NCBI RefSeq assembly: GCF_048564905.1
Contig: NC_133019.1
Span: 11,636,501 to 11,700,500, forward strand
Origin: Vicugna pacos
Lineage: Eukaryota > Chordata > Mammalia > Artiodactyla > Camelidae
Reading direction: 5' to 3'
Length of the DNA stretch: 64,000 nt
Both the position numbers and the translations under genes were made by a program. This document shows, piece by piece, positions 41,281 through 59,600 of the stretch. A model generated the notes under the pieces. It did no database searches. It worked only from the letters and a program-made list of their open reading frames with translations, and was not told where the DNA came from. Position 1 is the stretch's first letter. Every line of letters begins with the position of its first letter.

Positions 41281-41564
41281 CTGGTATTTAGTAGAAAAAA
41301 TGAAGTGGCGATTTCTTTTCTCAGGAAATGAAACAATTTCCTAAGAATTAAAATTGGTCATGGTAACCAAGAGATACTGTGTTCATCAATAAACACTATA
41401 TAAATGTCAATTCTCACCCAGTACTTAGATGTGGTGCTTATGGTGAAAGAGACATCTACTAAGGTGGGGGGGGTGTGGAATCTCTTTATCCTCCTGGGAG
41501 ACGTTTATCTTTAAAAACACCATATCTCTCTGCCTTGTACAAATCCATTTAACTTCCCCCCCTC

Positions 41565-41765
41565 TTTTTTTCCCATTTTTAAAAACTGAAGCACAGTTGA
41601 TTTACAAGGCTGTGTTAGTTTCTGGTGTACAGCATAGTGATTCAGAAAGATAAATACATTATTTTTCATTACAGGTTACTACAAGCCATTGAATACAGCT
41701 CCCTGTCTATGCAGTAGGGCCATGTTTATCTGTCTAACTTTGCTTTAGAATATGAAGTGTTAAAC
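41565..41765 (-). repeat. L1 3'UTR fragment, artiodactyl type
   Basis: 'gattttacaaggctgtgttagtttctggtgtacagcatagtgattcag' and 'tacaagccattgaatacagctccc'. Confidence 0.8.
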
Positions 41766-41769
41766 TTCA

Positions 41770-44380
41770 GAATCTCTCCCATGGGCTGATTAATAAGATC
41801 ATGATGCCTCTCCTCTTTGATTAAGGAAGGAGCCTCAGGCTTTACTGGAGAAGTGTTCACAGAAGCTGCCAAGAGGCAGGGAGATCAGAGAGCATCCTGC
41901 CCACGGTTCTTCTAAGCTACTGGAGCTCAGTCTCAGATCCAGACTTGCCCTGGACTACCTCTAGGAAACGAGGCAAGGAGGGGGACCAAAGGGAACGCAA
42001 TTCTTTGCGCCAAGAGTCCACCTCTCATCTAGGACTCTGACATCCTGATCTCCCTCTCATCTTTGAAAAGGTCTCTAAACCAGAGGAAGTTCTCGGAAAA
42101 AAAAAAAAAAAGGGCGCTAGAGATTGGAATTGGTGGTTAGGGAAGGCTGGGAGTCCCTGAGTCTTCTGAAAACAGGTACTAAGTTAATACTTTCATTCTG
42201 GCTCCCAGGCCAGGGGCCTGATGAGAAATCTGGTTGAGTATGTGGCAGTTAATGTCCTTCCCTTATCATTTTTTATGGTCCTGGGAAATCCAAAGTAATT
42301 CTCTTCTCTGATCACTATTAGCTACTTCCAACTGATATATTTGTCAGGATCAAGTCCGTACACCTTAGAAGGGCGACTGAGGCCCCTCAGCACCTGAGCC
42401 CAGCCTCTCTCCAGCCTCCTGACCTACCACGAGGAGGTGCATTTGTTTCTCCTCTCTTCTCTCCAGTCATCCTTTTAGAACTGGTTCAAAAGTCAGATAT
42501 GGTAATTATTTGTTTACATACACACTCCACCTCCCAATCCTCTTTAGACTGATTTCCGCAGCCCCACCCCCCGCAGAAATGTCTTAGTCTACTCTGTATG
42601 TTTAGCCCAGAACATAACAAAAACTTAATAAAGCTCTTCTAGTAAGAAAGACATATGGACCACACTTCTAAGTAAAAACTTTATCTGAATCACCTTAAGA
42701 GTTAAATTATTTGTTTTCCTTGCTTCACAGAATGCTATTTTCATCTTGCGGTGAAAAACATTTTTGCCTAGGAAGTTAAGACAACTTTACAAATATTGAT
42801 ACAGGCCAGTTGTCCTTTTTGTCTCTTGAGCCCCCAGTGAGTTTCTCACTGGCCAAGGTCTAGGTATTCTTTAGAAATATTTTTACGAAACGTGGGACAG
42901 AGGGACTGGGACAGAAGAGGTGCTTTTAAAACCATTAGTATGCCATGAATTTTAATGATCAGAATTTTTTTCTGGAAAATTTAGAAAAAAGTGATGTCTC
43001 TGAGAATTTCACTTTTTTCCTTTTAATCTCCAGAACCCCTCTTTCTTTTCTTTCCTTTGCCCAGATACTAACTGTAACTCAGGCCTTACCCAGATGCCTC
43101 CACCTTTGATCAAAAGTCCTGCTGACGGGCATCCTGGGGACTCTTTCGGGACAGACACTCTTTTTGTTTAGTGTTTTCTCTACTTAACAAGTCCAGCCCT
43201 TGGCCTCTCTCCTCCCCACCCAGGGAGGGGAACTGGGTGCCTCTCCTGTTAACTGGAAGGAATTGGGCGTTGCTGGGCACCAAGCCAGGAACTTGAACTC
43301 TGCTGAGGAATGGGATCTGGGCAGCAGCGGAGTCTCAGAGCAGGCCTGGTAGCCGGCTCACAGGGAGGCTGGCTACCTGGGGGAGAGTCTTTGGCTCCGG
43401 ACAACAGGCAGTTTGTTCAGTTCTTCCTGCCCCAATTCCTCTCCTGCTGTTGTTCACCGTATCCCTGAGCCCCTTGGTAACTCGACCTCTCACCAAATTT
43501 TGCAATTTGCGGTTGACTTAGAAACCTCAGGCTCTACCTCCTTTCTTCAGAGCTGCATTTCCCTGCAGCAAGTTAAAAGCCAACAAAGAGGATCAAGTTT
43601 CCTTCACTCCTTTCCTTTCAGGCTCCTGGGGCTGAACTCTTTGGATCTCCACACCAGAAAAGCTCCATCTCATCCTATCACCATTTTAAATGTTTCCCCA
43701 GCATTCTGATTTTCAGTTGATTTCTGACCTAGAAGCTGACAAAGGAGCCACTCTCAGAAACACTCATCATAGTCCTCTTATGCTCGGCCCTGCCTTCCTA
43801 GGGGGGGTAGCCCCTGGTTTCTCGGTCCTAACAGGGACGGATTCGGGTGGTGGGTTACCGTTTTTCTCCACATCATGACATCTTTCTTCTGCTGATTTTC
43901 TGTCCTCTTTTGTTTTTCTTTGTCTTCTGTCCTCTGCACCTGTCTCCGTGGAATTTTCTCTTTTCTTCCCTCCTGACGATGTTTTATTTTTTCTAGTCAG
44001 CCCACCCCTTCCTCCCTCTCCTGGAAACTTCTTTGTTCCAGGGTTTCACTAGGAGGTTTTGTGAATCACTAAAGAGTTTCTAGATCGATAATCCAGGGAT
44101 AAGGGCAGTTTGTTTCTGTTCAGGGTTAGATTCCTGGTCCAGCCTGCTTCTTAACAGCTCGCGGAGTCTTCATCCTCCTGCTGCTGTTTCAACGCTGCTT
44201 CATTAATCCGTAACAATTACCCATCCTCTTCCCAGACTAGGAGGCACCCTCTCTCAGTCCTCAACTGTTTAGATTTCTCAGACAGATGGCTGCTCTAAAA
44301 ATGACAGATAAAATCTGAGGTACAAAAAAGTTATTATGCAAACCTTTTCCGTGACAGTCCTCTGTTCACGTTAGCTGTTA
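41770..44380. other. 2.6 kb of largely unique DNA upstream of MPZL2
   Basis: I recognise no repeat or gene here. It is the longest repeat-poor intergenic stretch in the window and is fairly GC-balanced, with pyrimidine-rich parts near 43890-44020. Confidence 0.5.
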
Positions 44381-44384
44381 TTTT

Positions 44385-44600
44385 ATGGAAGGAGCGCTAG
44401 AATTTAGAGTAAAAGAAAGTTCTAGTTTTGCTACCTATTGGCTGTGCAAGTCACTTACCTCCTCTGGTCTCTTAGTGTCCTCACTGGTAAAATAGGAACA
44501 TTTCATGGGAGTGTTGTGTAGAGGAACGAACAAGCAAGAAAGCACTTTGCACACTATTGAGACGGTAGGGTGAATGAGCTGGGATGTGGTCCTGATTCCT
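44385..44600 (+). repeat. MIR SINE
   Basis: 'gaaagttctagttttgctacctattggctgtgcaagtcacttacctcctctgg', 'tcctcactggtaaaatagg'. Confidence 0.75.
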
Positions 44601-44999
44601 CTTTAAATCCTTCAAAGGTAAAGGGTCATTAAACACTGATATTTGTTTTGGTCAGTCTATTTTAGGTGGGTCTGAGGGAAGGCTACAAGCCAGAAAAGGA
44701 ATAGAGCTCCTCGTGGTAACATCTGGCTAAAATCCAGGGTATAAACTGTAGGGTTTCTTGAACACTGAGGGTCCTGAGGAATTCGGATTGTGCTGGAGTT
44801 AGGAAGCCATCTAAGCTACTGTGGCCCCAGGGAGGTGCTTTGGGAAGTGGAATCACCGCAGGCAGGTCCAGCATTCACTTCCCAGGCAAGCGTAAAGCCT
44901 GTTTGAAAAAAGTGTGTGTGTGTGAGCCAGACCCAAAGCCGCCTGGGCCGTTTCAGACTGCTACCACCTCCTCTGGCTGTTTCTGAGGCCATCCAGAGG

Positions 45000-45322
45000 C
45001 CAGAGTCCAGACAAACTAGAAAGTGAAGACAGAACTGCAGCTTGGGACTTTGTGCAGACGTGTTGGTAGCGCAGAAAGCAGGAGGGAAGCAGGGAAGGCG
45101 GGGAGGAGGGCGTTGGGCGCTGAGGCCCCACCTTTCATTCCAGCGAACTGCGCCAGCAGAGCAGCAATGAGTCACAGGCGCGGGTGCTCGGATTCCCATA
45201 GGTGAGGGACTAACTCCTCTCTCCGGAAAGAGCAGGGCTTTCCTCGTGGAGTGGCCTCGGCAGGGTGCTGGAGCGCTCGGTCTGCCCGGCCTGGTCTCCA
45301 GGGCCGGGACTGGGTTTCCCTC
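45000..45322 (+). promoter_or_regulatory. MPZL2: MPZL2 promoter and 5'UTR, with AP-1 site
   Basis: GC-rich with many CpGs and no TATA. Perfect AP-1 TGAGTCA at 45168-45174. The start site was not determined. An upstream ATG at 45167 overlaps the AP-1 site and opens a 12-codon frame ending at 45205; it matters only if transcription starts upstream of it. Confidence 0.6.
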
Positions 45323-51313
<5,991 letters not shown>

Positions 51314-51325
51314 CATTCTTAGATG

Positions 51326-52809
51326 GTAAGGTTCACAAATGGGTTGATTTCTTTCCTTAGCTTCCTTGTATGGCACATCTCTAATGTGGCTCTCCCAGGT
51401 TATTTGATTGTTAGGTGTTTCCTGTATGAAAACAAAGAAGCTGGAGCACAGAGATAAAAATCATCTGTTACGGATGGCTTCCCCTTTGAGTGTATTATGT
51501 GCGAAGGATTAGAAAGCTAGACCCTACTACCATTACAGCTGAGAGAATTCTAGGATTATTTGAGGCTTTGGGGTTACATTTACCACCACTAAGGATAATA
51601 AATTAACTTTCAACCTGTAAATAAATACTTTTCTGTAATGAAAGAATTAACACCTGCTTGTTTTCTTTTGTTCCATTGTAAACTAATGGCATTAAGAGAG
51701 TGACTCAATAGACACACGTGACATTTTGATAGGAGAACTTCTGTATAATATTTGGAATTGATTTCAACTCCTCTCATTTTGGGTTATTGGGACTATGAAT
51801 CCAGTACGAGTGGTGCATAATTTTGTTTTTCCAGTTTCTAGGTTTATTAGGCTTAAAGGATAGGATGACTTATTTTTCATATGATCAGAATTTCTTCCAT
51901 TCTCTGAAGTCCACTATTATTACTTGGAAATAAAAAAGTCACATTTTTATAGCCTTAAGCCCCAGAGATTTATAAAATAGAATATGGAGAAAAATGATTC
52001 TATTGTAAACCTAGGAAACCAAATTTGGTATCAGAGAGATTTTTACCAACAGCTATTATTAAAATCAAGCAGATATTCTAATAAGTCAGGTTCATGGAAA
52101 ATAAAGATGGGGGCTGTTTAAGAGTAAAAGAAATTTAAGGAAGTAACACAGTTAAGTGCAATGTGTGATCCTTGACTGGATGGATACTAGTTTGAACAAG
52201 CTAGTTGTAAAAAGATTTGGGGGGACAATTAGGAAAGTCTTCATATGAAAAATTTCAATATGAATAATATTAGAGAATATTGTTAGTTTTTATTAGGTAT
52301 AATAAGGGTATTGGGGTTAAGCAGGAAGTTGTCCCGACTTAAAAAATGCATATTGGAGTATTGAGGGGTAAAATATCAATAATTTGTTTTAAAAACTTCA
52401 GCCCCTCCCCCAACATATATTTATAGCAAGTAAAGCAAAAATTGCTTTAAAATTAAGTGTTAGTGAGTTCTATACACTATCTTCTCTACTTTTCTGTATA
52501 TTTGATTTTGTTTATAATAAAGGGGTGGGGGGAGGAGAGAGAGGGAAGGAATGTATGTATGTGAGTAAACTATGGGTCATCCGAGTGTCATGCAAGGCAG
52601 AGACTATGAATTAAGAACACTGACCCTGAGAACTGTGTAATAAGGATCAGGAAACTTCTTTTAAAAGTTAAATTAGAGGAGAACAAATATATTTAAGAAT
52701 ATTTTTCTTCACTATGGAGAATAAATCTAATAATATATATGTAATTCATAATGCCATATTGCACTCTTCCCAAATGCATTATCCATTTAAATTTTGCTTT
52801 GTATTTCAG
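51326..52809 (+). other. MPZL2: MPZL2 3'UTR intron
   Basis: 1.5 kb; carries an old L1-type 3' end (52150-52530, plus strand). Confidence 0.8.
52150..52530 (+). repeat. Old L1-type 3' end
   Basis: 'attgttagtttttattaggtataataagggtattggggtt' through 'tgtttataataaaggg' is the same terminus type as at 32930-33356. Confidence 0.55.
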
Positions 52810-53835
52810 AAAGCTGAAGATTTCCAAGAACAAGAACCCTAAGATAAGTGAAGCTAATGGAAGCTTTACTTTGGCTTTTCCATTGTGACCCGTCTTCCAG
52901 CCAGCTCAGCAGTATATAACCACCTAGACAAGCAACACTCCTCTGGAGCCAGCATAGGGCCCTTCTTGAGCAGATACCACCAGATCCATATATAGCCCTA
53001 TTACTAAGGTTCTGTTTAATTTCAGAGTGCAAATATTTTTCAAATGCTCATCAGTTTTTGTATACTAAGCAGCTACATTTTTGCCCTTAAATACTCCTTG
53101 TGGATTATGGCTTATATACACATATATTGGCATCAAATGGGATAAAAGCCAATTTGTCAGAACATTTCCTTTAATATATTAATTTCTTAGGGCAGCATTC
53201 TTGTTACTAAAATTAATGTGTTTCCTTCTCACACTCTCAATTAAAAGGTGAGCTAATTCTCCCAGCTGTTTTTGATTGATTAACAGAACATCCTAAATTC
53301 AAACTGTTAAAGAACAGTTTGATTTTTATGGCTCTCCTTAAGTATGGGACACATCTTGTTTAATTGAATTTTTTTCAATATCCTAGATGGTAGGTTTTTG
53401 GTTTTTTTTTTTGTCTTTGTTTTTTGTTTTTGGTCAAGTGATCCAAGGTTTACGACAGCACAAGTCTACACCAGAATAATAGGGAAGGGTACATAAATGC
53501 TAATAGACTGACAAATATCGTCTCAAGATGAATTGCTTGTTACCTTTTTTCTGTACTGTGAAAGGCAATCAATAGCACAGATCTTTCACGAGCAGTGAAT
53601 GACTGTTTAGCTTATTATGTTTTTTCCCTCAATTCAGTTATCTATAACAACAGAGCAAAGTCAGTGCTCATTTGTAGACTGGAATAATTAAGCAGTTAAA
53701 ATGAAGGATTCTGAAATAGTAATATATTACAATTAAAAAATTTAGGGCTGGTGAAAAAAAATCAACCCTAAATGATGATAATTTTGTATAGTGTTATACA
53801 AAGCTCTGAGAATTGCAAGATATTATTTAAATTTT

Positions 53836-53912
53836 CCTTCTCTTCCCTTCCCTTCCCTTGCCCTTCTCTTCCTTTTCCCTTCTCTTTCCTTTTTTCTCTT
53901 TTTTTTTTTTTT
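53836..53912 (+). repeat. Polypyrimidine tract in MPZL2 3'UTR
   Basis: CCTTCT/CCCTT units then a T run; nearly pure pyrimidine for about 75 bp. Confidence 0.9.
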
Positions 53913-54720
53913 GTCTTAATTCACTTGCTTGTTTCAGGGGAGGAAGGATTTGGTATGGCGACAAAGAAATACCAAAACTAACAGAATGAAACCAACTTTA
54001 TTCTTTTTGTCCCTTACACAGGTAGATAAAAGAAATTTTATAAGTGGATTACAGAAAGAAGAGTGCTTTTAAAAAAGTGTCTAGTTTCCCAGTGTCTTTC
54101 CAGATTAATGCTACAGGAGCATTTATTCAAAGAACTGAAAACATCTAAAAGTTTAGGCACTCCCTCCCCCCAAATCTTTACAGCTTGATATTTTCAGTTT
54201 TCACCAACTGGGCTGAAGATGTTATTTCTTTTAACAAACTGGAATTTCTAAATTGGTTTTCTGTATTTAAAACTGCTGAACTTTGATATTTTTCCCAATA
54301 CTTAAAAAAAACTGGTATAACTTACATATGAACCCTGATTCTGAAATATATTTTATACTTATCTCATTTTGCCTTTTATACTATTTAAAAAGTAAAGTTT
54401 CAATACACAGTTTTGAAACTAAAAATTAGATTCAAGTCTATATTACCTTTCATTCACATTTTCTATTTTTCCTCTGTAATTCAGCCTTTGAAAAGATTGT
54501 AACTGGATATTTCTTCAAACAGCCTGGATGATGTTCCATAATTGTAAAGAAGTAGTTAAAAACTCAAGGAAAGTCTTTCCAGCAAAACCTGTAGCTTGTG
54601 TCTTGGCTAAATACTCTAGGGTTAATATAGCCCTGCTGTTCAGTGTCTTCTTAAAGAGAACTTTTGTATTGTAATTTATTTTTTATTGTGTCTTAAACAC
54701 TTATGTAAATAACCTTCAGT

Positions 54721-54726
54721 AATAAA
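54721..54726 (+). promoter_or_regulatory. MPZL2: MPZL2 poly(A) signal
   Basis: AATAAA in an A/T-rich context about 1.9 kb into the 3'UTR exon, near the length of the human UTR. Confidence 0.7.
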
Positions 54727-54749
54727 GAATTACCAATTATATAATTTGC

Positions 54750-55620
54750 TTATATGCAAATCTAAATATTTTACATAGCAAGTAACAGAAATAGATGGGA
54801 ATATATTTGATCTCTACTGAAAAATTTTTTTAGAGGCTGTTTGGACGTCACTAATGGATAGAATTGGTTTCTCCTGGATAAATACATCTATATGGATTTC
54901 CACAATAACTGGGAATTGGGCAAAATGAACTAGTTTGCACACTCTTTATAAGGAAAAGTATCACCTATTTCATTTGATACTCTTGCACTACCTTCTTAAT
55001 AATAAAAACTACTAGCTTTCAAGTCTAGTAAAGGATGGGCATTGAAAAATTAAGTTATTAACTTGCCCAAAGCTGAAGTATACTTTTGTTCCTCTTCTGC
55101 TTTCATTACATATGGGTAGATTGCAAGAGAATAGGCTGACTAACGAATTAGGATACCAATCCATCTCTTTTTTAGAAGGATGTGATACCATCTCTTCATT
55201 ACACTTCAAGCACTGTGAAAACATTTCCTTATCTTTTCCAACCAAAAGAGACAAATCTCAGTTTCTTTTTGTAATGATTTCACCATTGCCACTGTCAACA
55301 GCAATTTAATAAACATTCAATTTTGGTAGGTACTGAGTTGGATGCTACACATACAAAAAAAAAAATAGTATGAACCAGTCTTGAGACACAAAATGCCCAT
55401 GTTTATCTATTTACTGTCTGATCCTGTACGATCTCCTACGTCCCTGTTAAGTCTAAATTGATAGAAATCTATTCTGAGAATGTTCAAAAAAATTAATTCC
55501 TAGGGAGTAAAAAAAGACTTCTGGCTTGGAGTCAAAGGATCAAGACTATTTAGTCCTGCAGAATTCCATAAAAAATAATTAGTATATTCTCCAAAGTTTG
55601 TCGACTTCATTTTCGAGAGA
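54750..55620. other. MPZL2-MPZL3 spacer
   Basis: A/T-rich, no gene or clear repeat seen. Confidence 0.6.
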
Positions 55621-55641
55621 AGGAGAAAAATGCACTCTTAC

Positions 55642-55735
55642 CTGAGAGTTAAAGAACCGAGGAATTAACGTGAGCAAACCCAGGTGCGGTTCTGGAAAGA
55701 AGCCACGTTGCTATGGCAACCCGAATCGCCATTTT
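55642..55735 (-). other. Possible divergent transcript, first exon
   Basis: The minus strand reads CTCTCAG then GTAAGAG at 55642/55641, a strong splice donor, 78 bp from the centre of a CpG-rich promoter. It would start a divergent RNA running antisense into MPZL2's 3'UTR. The open frame ending before the donor shows no domain, so it would probably be non-coding. Inference only. Confidence 0.3.
55707..55720. promoter_or_regulatory. MPZL3: RFX X-box at the MPZL3 promoter
   Basis: GTTGCTATGGCAAC is a 14-bp near-perfect palindrome and matches the RFX X-box. It lies 114 bp before the MPZL3 ATG, next to a YY1-like CGCCATTTT (55727-55735) and an ETS ACTTCCGGT (55764-55772). Confidence 0.75.
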
Positions 55736-55833
55736 AGGTCTCGCGGCCTCCCGCCCTCGCGTCACTTCCGGTGTTACCTGTGTGGTTACCGGGAGCCGTA
55801 AACAGGTGTGCAAGCATCTGGAGAGCAGTCGGG

Positions 55834-55906
55834 ATGCAGCAGAGCGGGGCGGCTGGAGGCCATGGCTGCGCTCTGTGCCCACTGCTGGGCGTCCTGTTCT
55901 TCCAGG
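55834..55906 (+). CDS. MPZL3: MPZL3 exon 1: signal peptide
   Basis: 73 nt, phase 1 end, donor GTGAGT. Lies within the CpG-rich zone. Confidence 0.96.
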
Positions 55907-56647
55907 GTGAGTGCGCCGGCGGGCTCGGCCACACTTCCGGCCGGGGGTGTTAGGGAAGATGGTCGCTTTTCCGGTTCCGGTGGGGGTCTCCGAAAAGCCC
56001 CCACAACGCTTCTGGGAAGGAAGGAAGCCAGAGGGCTTGGGGAGGGTGTTGTTTTCTCGTAATCTCCACCCACCTGAGGGGAGTTGGTACCTTGTTCGTA
56101 CTTTCCTGAGCCCCTGGGAGCTCTACCACCCTTGCGTGACTTGGACTGTATTGTGGTGATGGCACGACTTGATATAAATCACAAAGGGCTCTGGCTTTAG
56201 GGGCACCCGCTGTTGTGATGAGTTATCGGTGGTTGACTGGGCTGTGGTTTTGTGGGCTGTATATCTTGATTAGAAAAGGACAGCTCTGGTCTTCAATAGT
56301 TTGTCCCAGTAATTTTGGGAAAGTAAATTGACTGTTGGTAATTTTATTTTTTTGTAGGTGGTTGTCAGGGCCTCTGAAGTAAAACTTTTGTTAGTCACAG
56401 AAAGGATATGCTTTAATTTCTTTACAATAGAGACATATTTGTTGAGGAAAAGCAACTGCTTAAAAAAAATAGAAGGATGGGCATATCAATTCTGTTAAAA
56501 TTTTAATCTGTTAATGGATATCGGGAGTACAGTATTCTCACTATGACATATTCTTAAAACTTGGGAAAGTTTTGTTTTGATGCAGTTTCCAAGTTGCACA
56601 CATTTCAGTCAACCTAATTACCTTCATTTTAGGGTGCAGTTATTTCG

Positions 56648-56693
<46 letters not shown>

Positions 56694-59600
56694 TGTCTTC
56701 CTTCCCCAGGAAATCTGCATGTTAGTAGAGCTAGCATCAGAGTGAATTGTTAACTTAATAAAATTTCCCTGTGGGTAATGGGAATTTCTGAAGGGGACCT
56801 GTAACATAAAGGTTTCAGGTGTTCTAAATCTCAGCAGGTAAGGCTGGGGAGTTTTTATTTATTTGATGACTAATATTCACGCTGCCAGCACACTCCCTGA
56901 TCTCCCAGCTACCTGCGTCATCACAGTATCCAGTTTTTCAGATAATTATTTTGCAATATACTATTTAGGCCCATCTGTTGTCACTCCAAATAATCCTAGT
57001 TTCCCCTCTCCCTTCTCTCCCTCCCTCTCTCCTGCTCACACACACAGACACAGAAATCTTTAAATATTGCCCTATTTGAAAAAAATATTCTAGAAATGGT
57101 GGGTGGTTTCATAAACTTGATGTCATTTCACATTGAAAAAACATCCATCAATTCAACACATCAAATAATTCAAACATTACAAGTTGAGTTTATGATCTAT
57201 ATGTCCTTGTTGATTTATCTTTTGCCTTTTAAAAAACCAGCCTTATTGAGATACAGTTCACATGCCAAACAATTTACACGTTTAAAGTGTACCATTCTAT
57301 GGTTTTTAGTATATTCACAGTTAGGTAGTTATTACCACAATCAATTTTAGAACATTTTCATCACACCAAAGAGAAACTCCGTAGCCATCAGCAGTTACTC
57401 CTTACTCTTCCCTTCCCCCTGCCTCTGGCAAACACCAGTTTACCTTCTAGTGCTGTGGATTCGCCTGTTCTGGACATTTCACATAAACACAACCATGCAA
57501 TATGTGTTCTTATGTGACTAGCTTTTTTCACTTAGTATATTTTCAGGGTTCATTTTTGGGGGGTCTTTTGTTTTTAATCTCTTAGGTAATAGGCTTTGGT
57601 TTCATACCAGTTTTTATTTGCCTTATTTCTTCAAATTTAGGACCCACTAAATCATTAGCTTGAATTTTCCCTAAGTAACAAATATGGACCTGCTTTATTA
57701 GTTGTCTAAGTATGTAGAAACAGTAGGTTGGCCAGCCTAGGGCTCTGACACTTTTCTCTTTTCCATTTAAGTGTGCAGTTTTGTGAGTCAAAGGTTGCTA
57801 GATTTGTATTTTGGAAACTTGGGTGTATAAAATTGGGAGTTTTTGCCTTTTCCCCCCACTTCTTCCATGTATAAAATTACTTATGCTTAAATGTGATTTT
57901 CTTGTTTTCCTCTCAGATTAAAAATGTTTTTAATTATTGTGAGTATTTCCACAGTTGGCTGTTTTTACCTGGTGAGATGCTTTTTCACTCAGGGGAAGAG
58001 ATAAATATTCATTAGCACATTAGGCCTAGGATGAAAGTTTCTGAATGAATGTAACATTGGATTGGTATTTTTTTTTCTTATTTTTGAGTGGAGGAGACAA
58101 GTTATTTTATATCTATTGACTTTAGAATACTTTAAATTTCAGTAAAATATATATAGAGAAAAGTACACATGTCATAAGTGTACAGCTCAATAAATTTTCA
58201 GCAACTGAACACACCTGGGTATCCAGCATCCAACTCAGAATATAGACTGTTACTGGCATTCCAAAAACTTCCCTTATGCCTCCTTTCAGTCACTGTCCCT
58301 TCTCTTCCAGAGGGGACTAACATCCTGATGTGTAGATTAGTAGTACAGATTTATTTAGTTTATCCATGGATGTTATGGTTACGTTTCTGTAACTATACAT
58401 TTGAGACCTGCTTATCCAGTGTTTAGATTTCAGAAAGGTGACTTTACATGTTGATAACTTTGTGGCAAAATTATGCTCATGAATGTGGAGTTCAAATACG
58501 TTGACAAGGAAGAAGTTGCTAGTAGGTCACTTTATTAAAGGTGTACTTACTGTAATTCAGTAATTATAGAAATTAACCATGGTGGGAGTACTTGCACTGT
58601 AGAAATGGTCAAAGTCTACATACTTGGGTTTTCTATTTTTAGCTATTTACCAGCATACCTCTGGATGTAATGATTGGTTTAGGCCAATCTGAGTCAGCCT
58701 CCCCACCACCCCACCAGGCCCCTGGAGCTGGGTATAGGGTCAGTTACTAGTTATGCTTAGTTTGCTCCTCTCCCACCAGACCCATTCACTTCTCTGTTCT
58801 TCCCTACTCTCTGGAGAGCTGACCCTTAAACTGCATCATCCAGGCTCTCTTCCTCTGACTTCCAGTTTGGTTTGGTCAATGGAAAGCATTGGCAGGAGAC
58901 CGAAGGGCAGGAGAAAGACATCAGGATATTTCTTCCTTGCCCCTTCCCCCTCATGGTGCCGTGGTCTGTAGCAGCTATGTTCCTCTATGGCTACAGCTTC
59001 TATCAAGTGGCCCAGAGCTCCAGTTCTTACCAGGCTGCAGCATTTCCTCCCTTTGCCCCTTCAGTCCTGGGGTGGTAAAGGCTTTGTGCCTTTGTTGGCT
59101 TTCTTGACCCTGAGAAAAGTGCTTTTGAAAAGTGGTCCATACACTTTTCAAAATCTTAGCTGATTGTGCCTTCTGTTTCCCTGGCAAAGGCATCGGCATC
59201 CAAGCTCATGGGCTATGTGGGAAAGGGTAGATATCCACAGAAAATCTGCGTGTTGTTAGGAAAGGAGATGAGGGGAATGGATATGGAGTGGGTAACAAAC
59301 GAGTGTTCATTACCTTCAATTTGAGGTTTTGTGGTAGTGATATTCAAGTAATATTTGGACATTCAGAAGCATATCATAGCCAGTAACATAGATTGGGGAG
59401 TTATTAGCTTATTAGTGGTTGTGAAATCTATAGAAGTGGATAGGATTGTCCAAGGAGAACATATTGAAAGAAGGCCTGTGGGCTCAGGGTGGAACTTTAA
59501 GAAACATCAGTGTTTAAGGAATGGGTAGGAAAGGAGGAGCCTTAGAAAGATAGGAACTCTCAGAGATGTGAGTGTGTGTGTGTAACACATCAGAATGGAG

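Larger units (their letters stand above)
52810..54745 (+). other. MPZL2: MPZL2 3'UTR exon 6
   Basis: Starts AAAGCTGAAGATTTCCAAG after TGTATTTCAG, matching the human exon as I recall it ('tggagccagca', 'atacacatatattgg', 'gccaatttgtc'). Ends after AATAAA at 54721-54726. Includes a pyrimidine tract at 53836-53912. Confidence 0.85.
55640..56010. promoter_or_regulatory. MPZL3: MPZL3 CpG-rich promoter
   Basis: CpG-dense, TATA-less, with the X-box, YY1-like and two ETS motifs (second ACTTCCGG at 55933-55940). Covers exon 1 and the start of intron 1. Confidence 0.7.
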
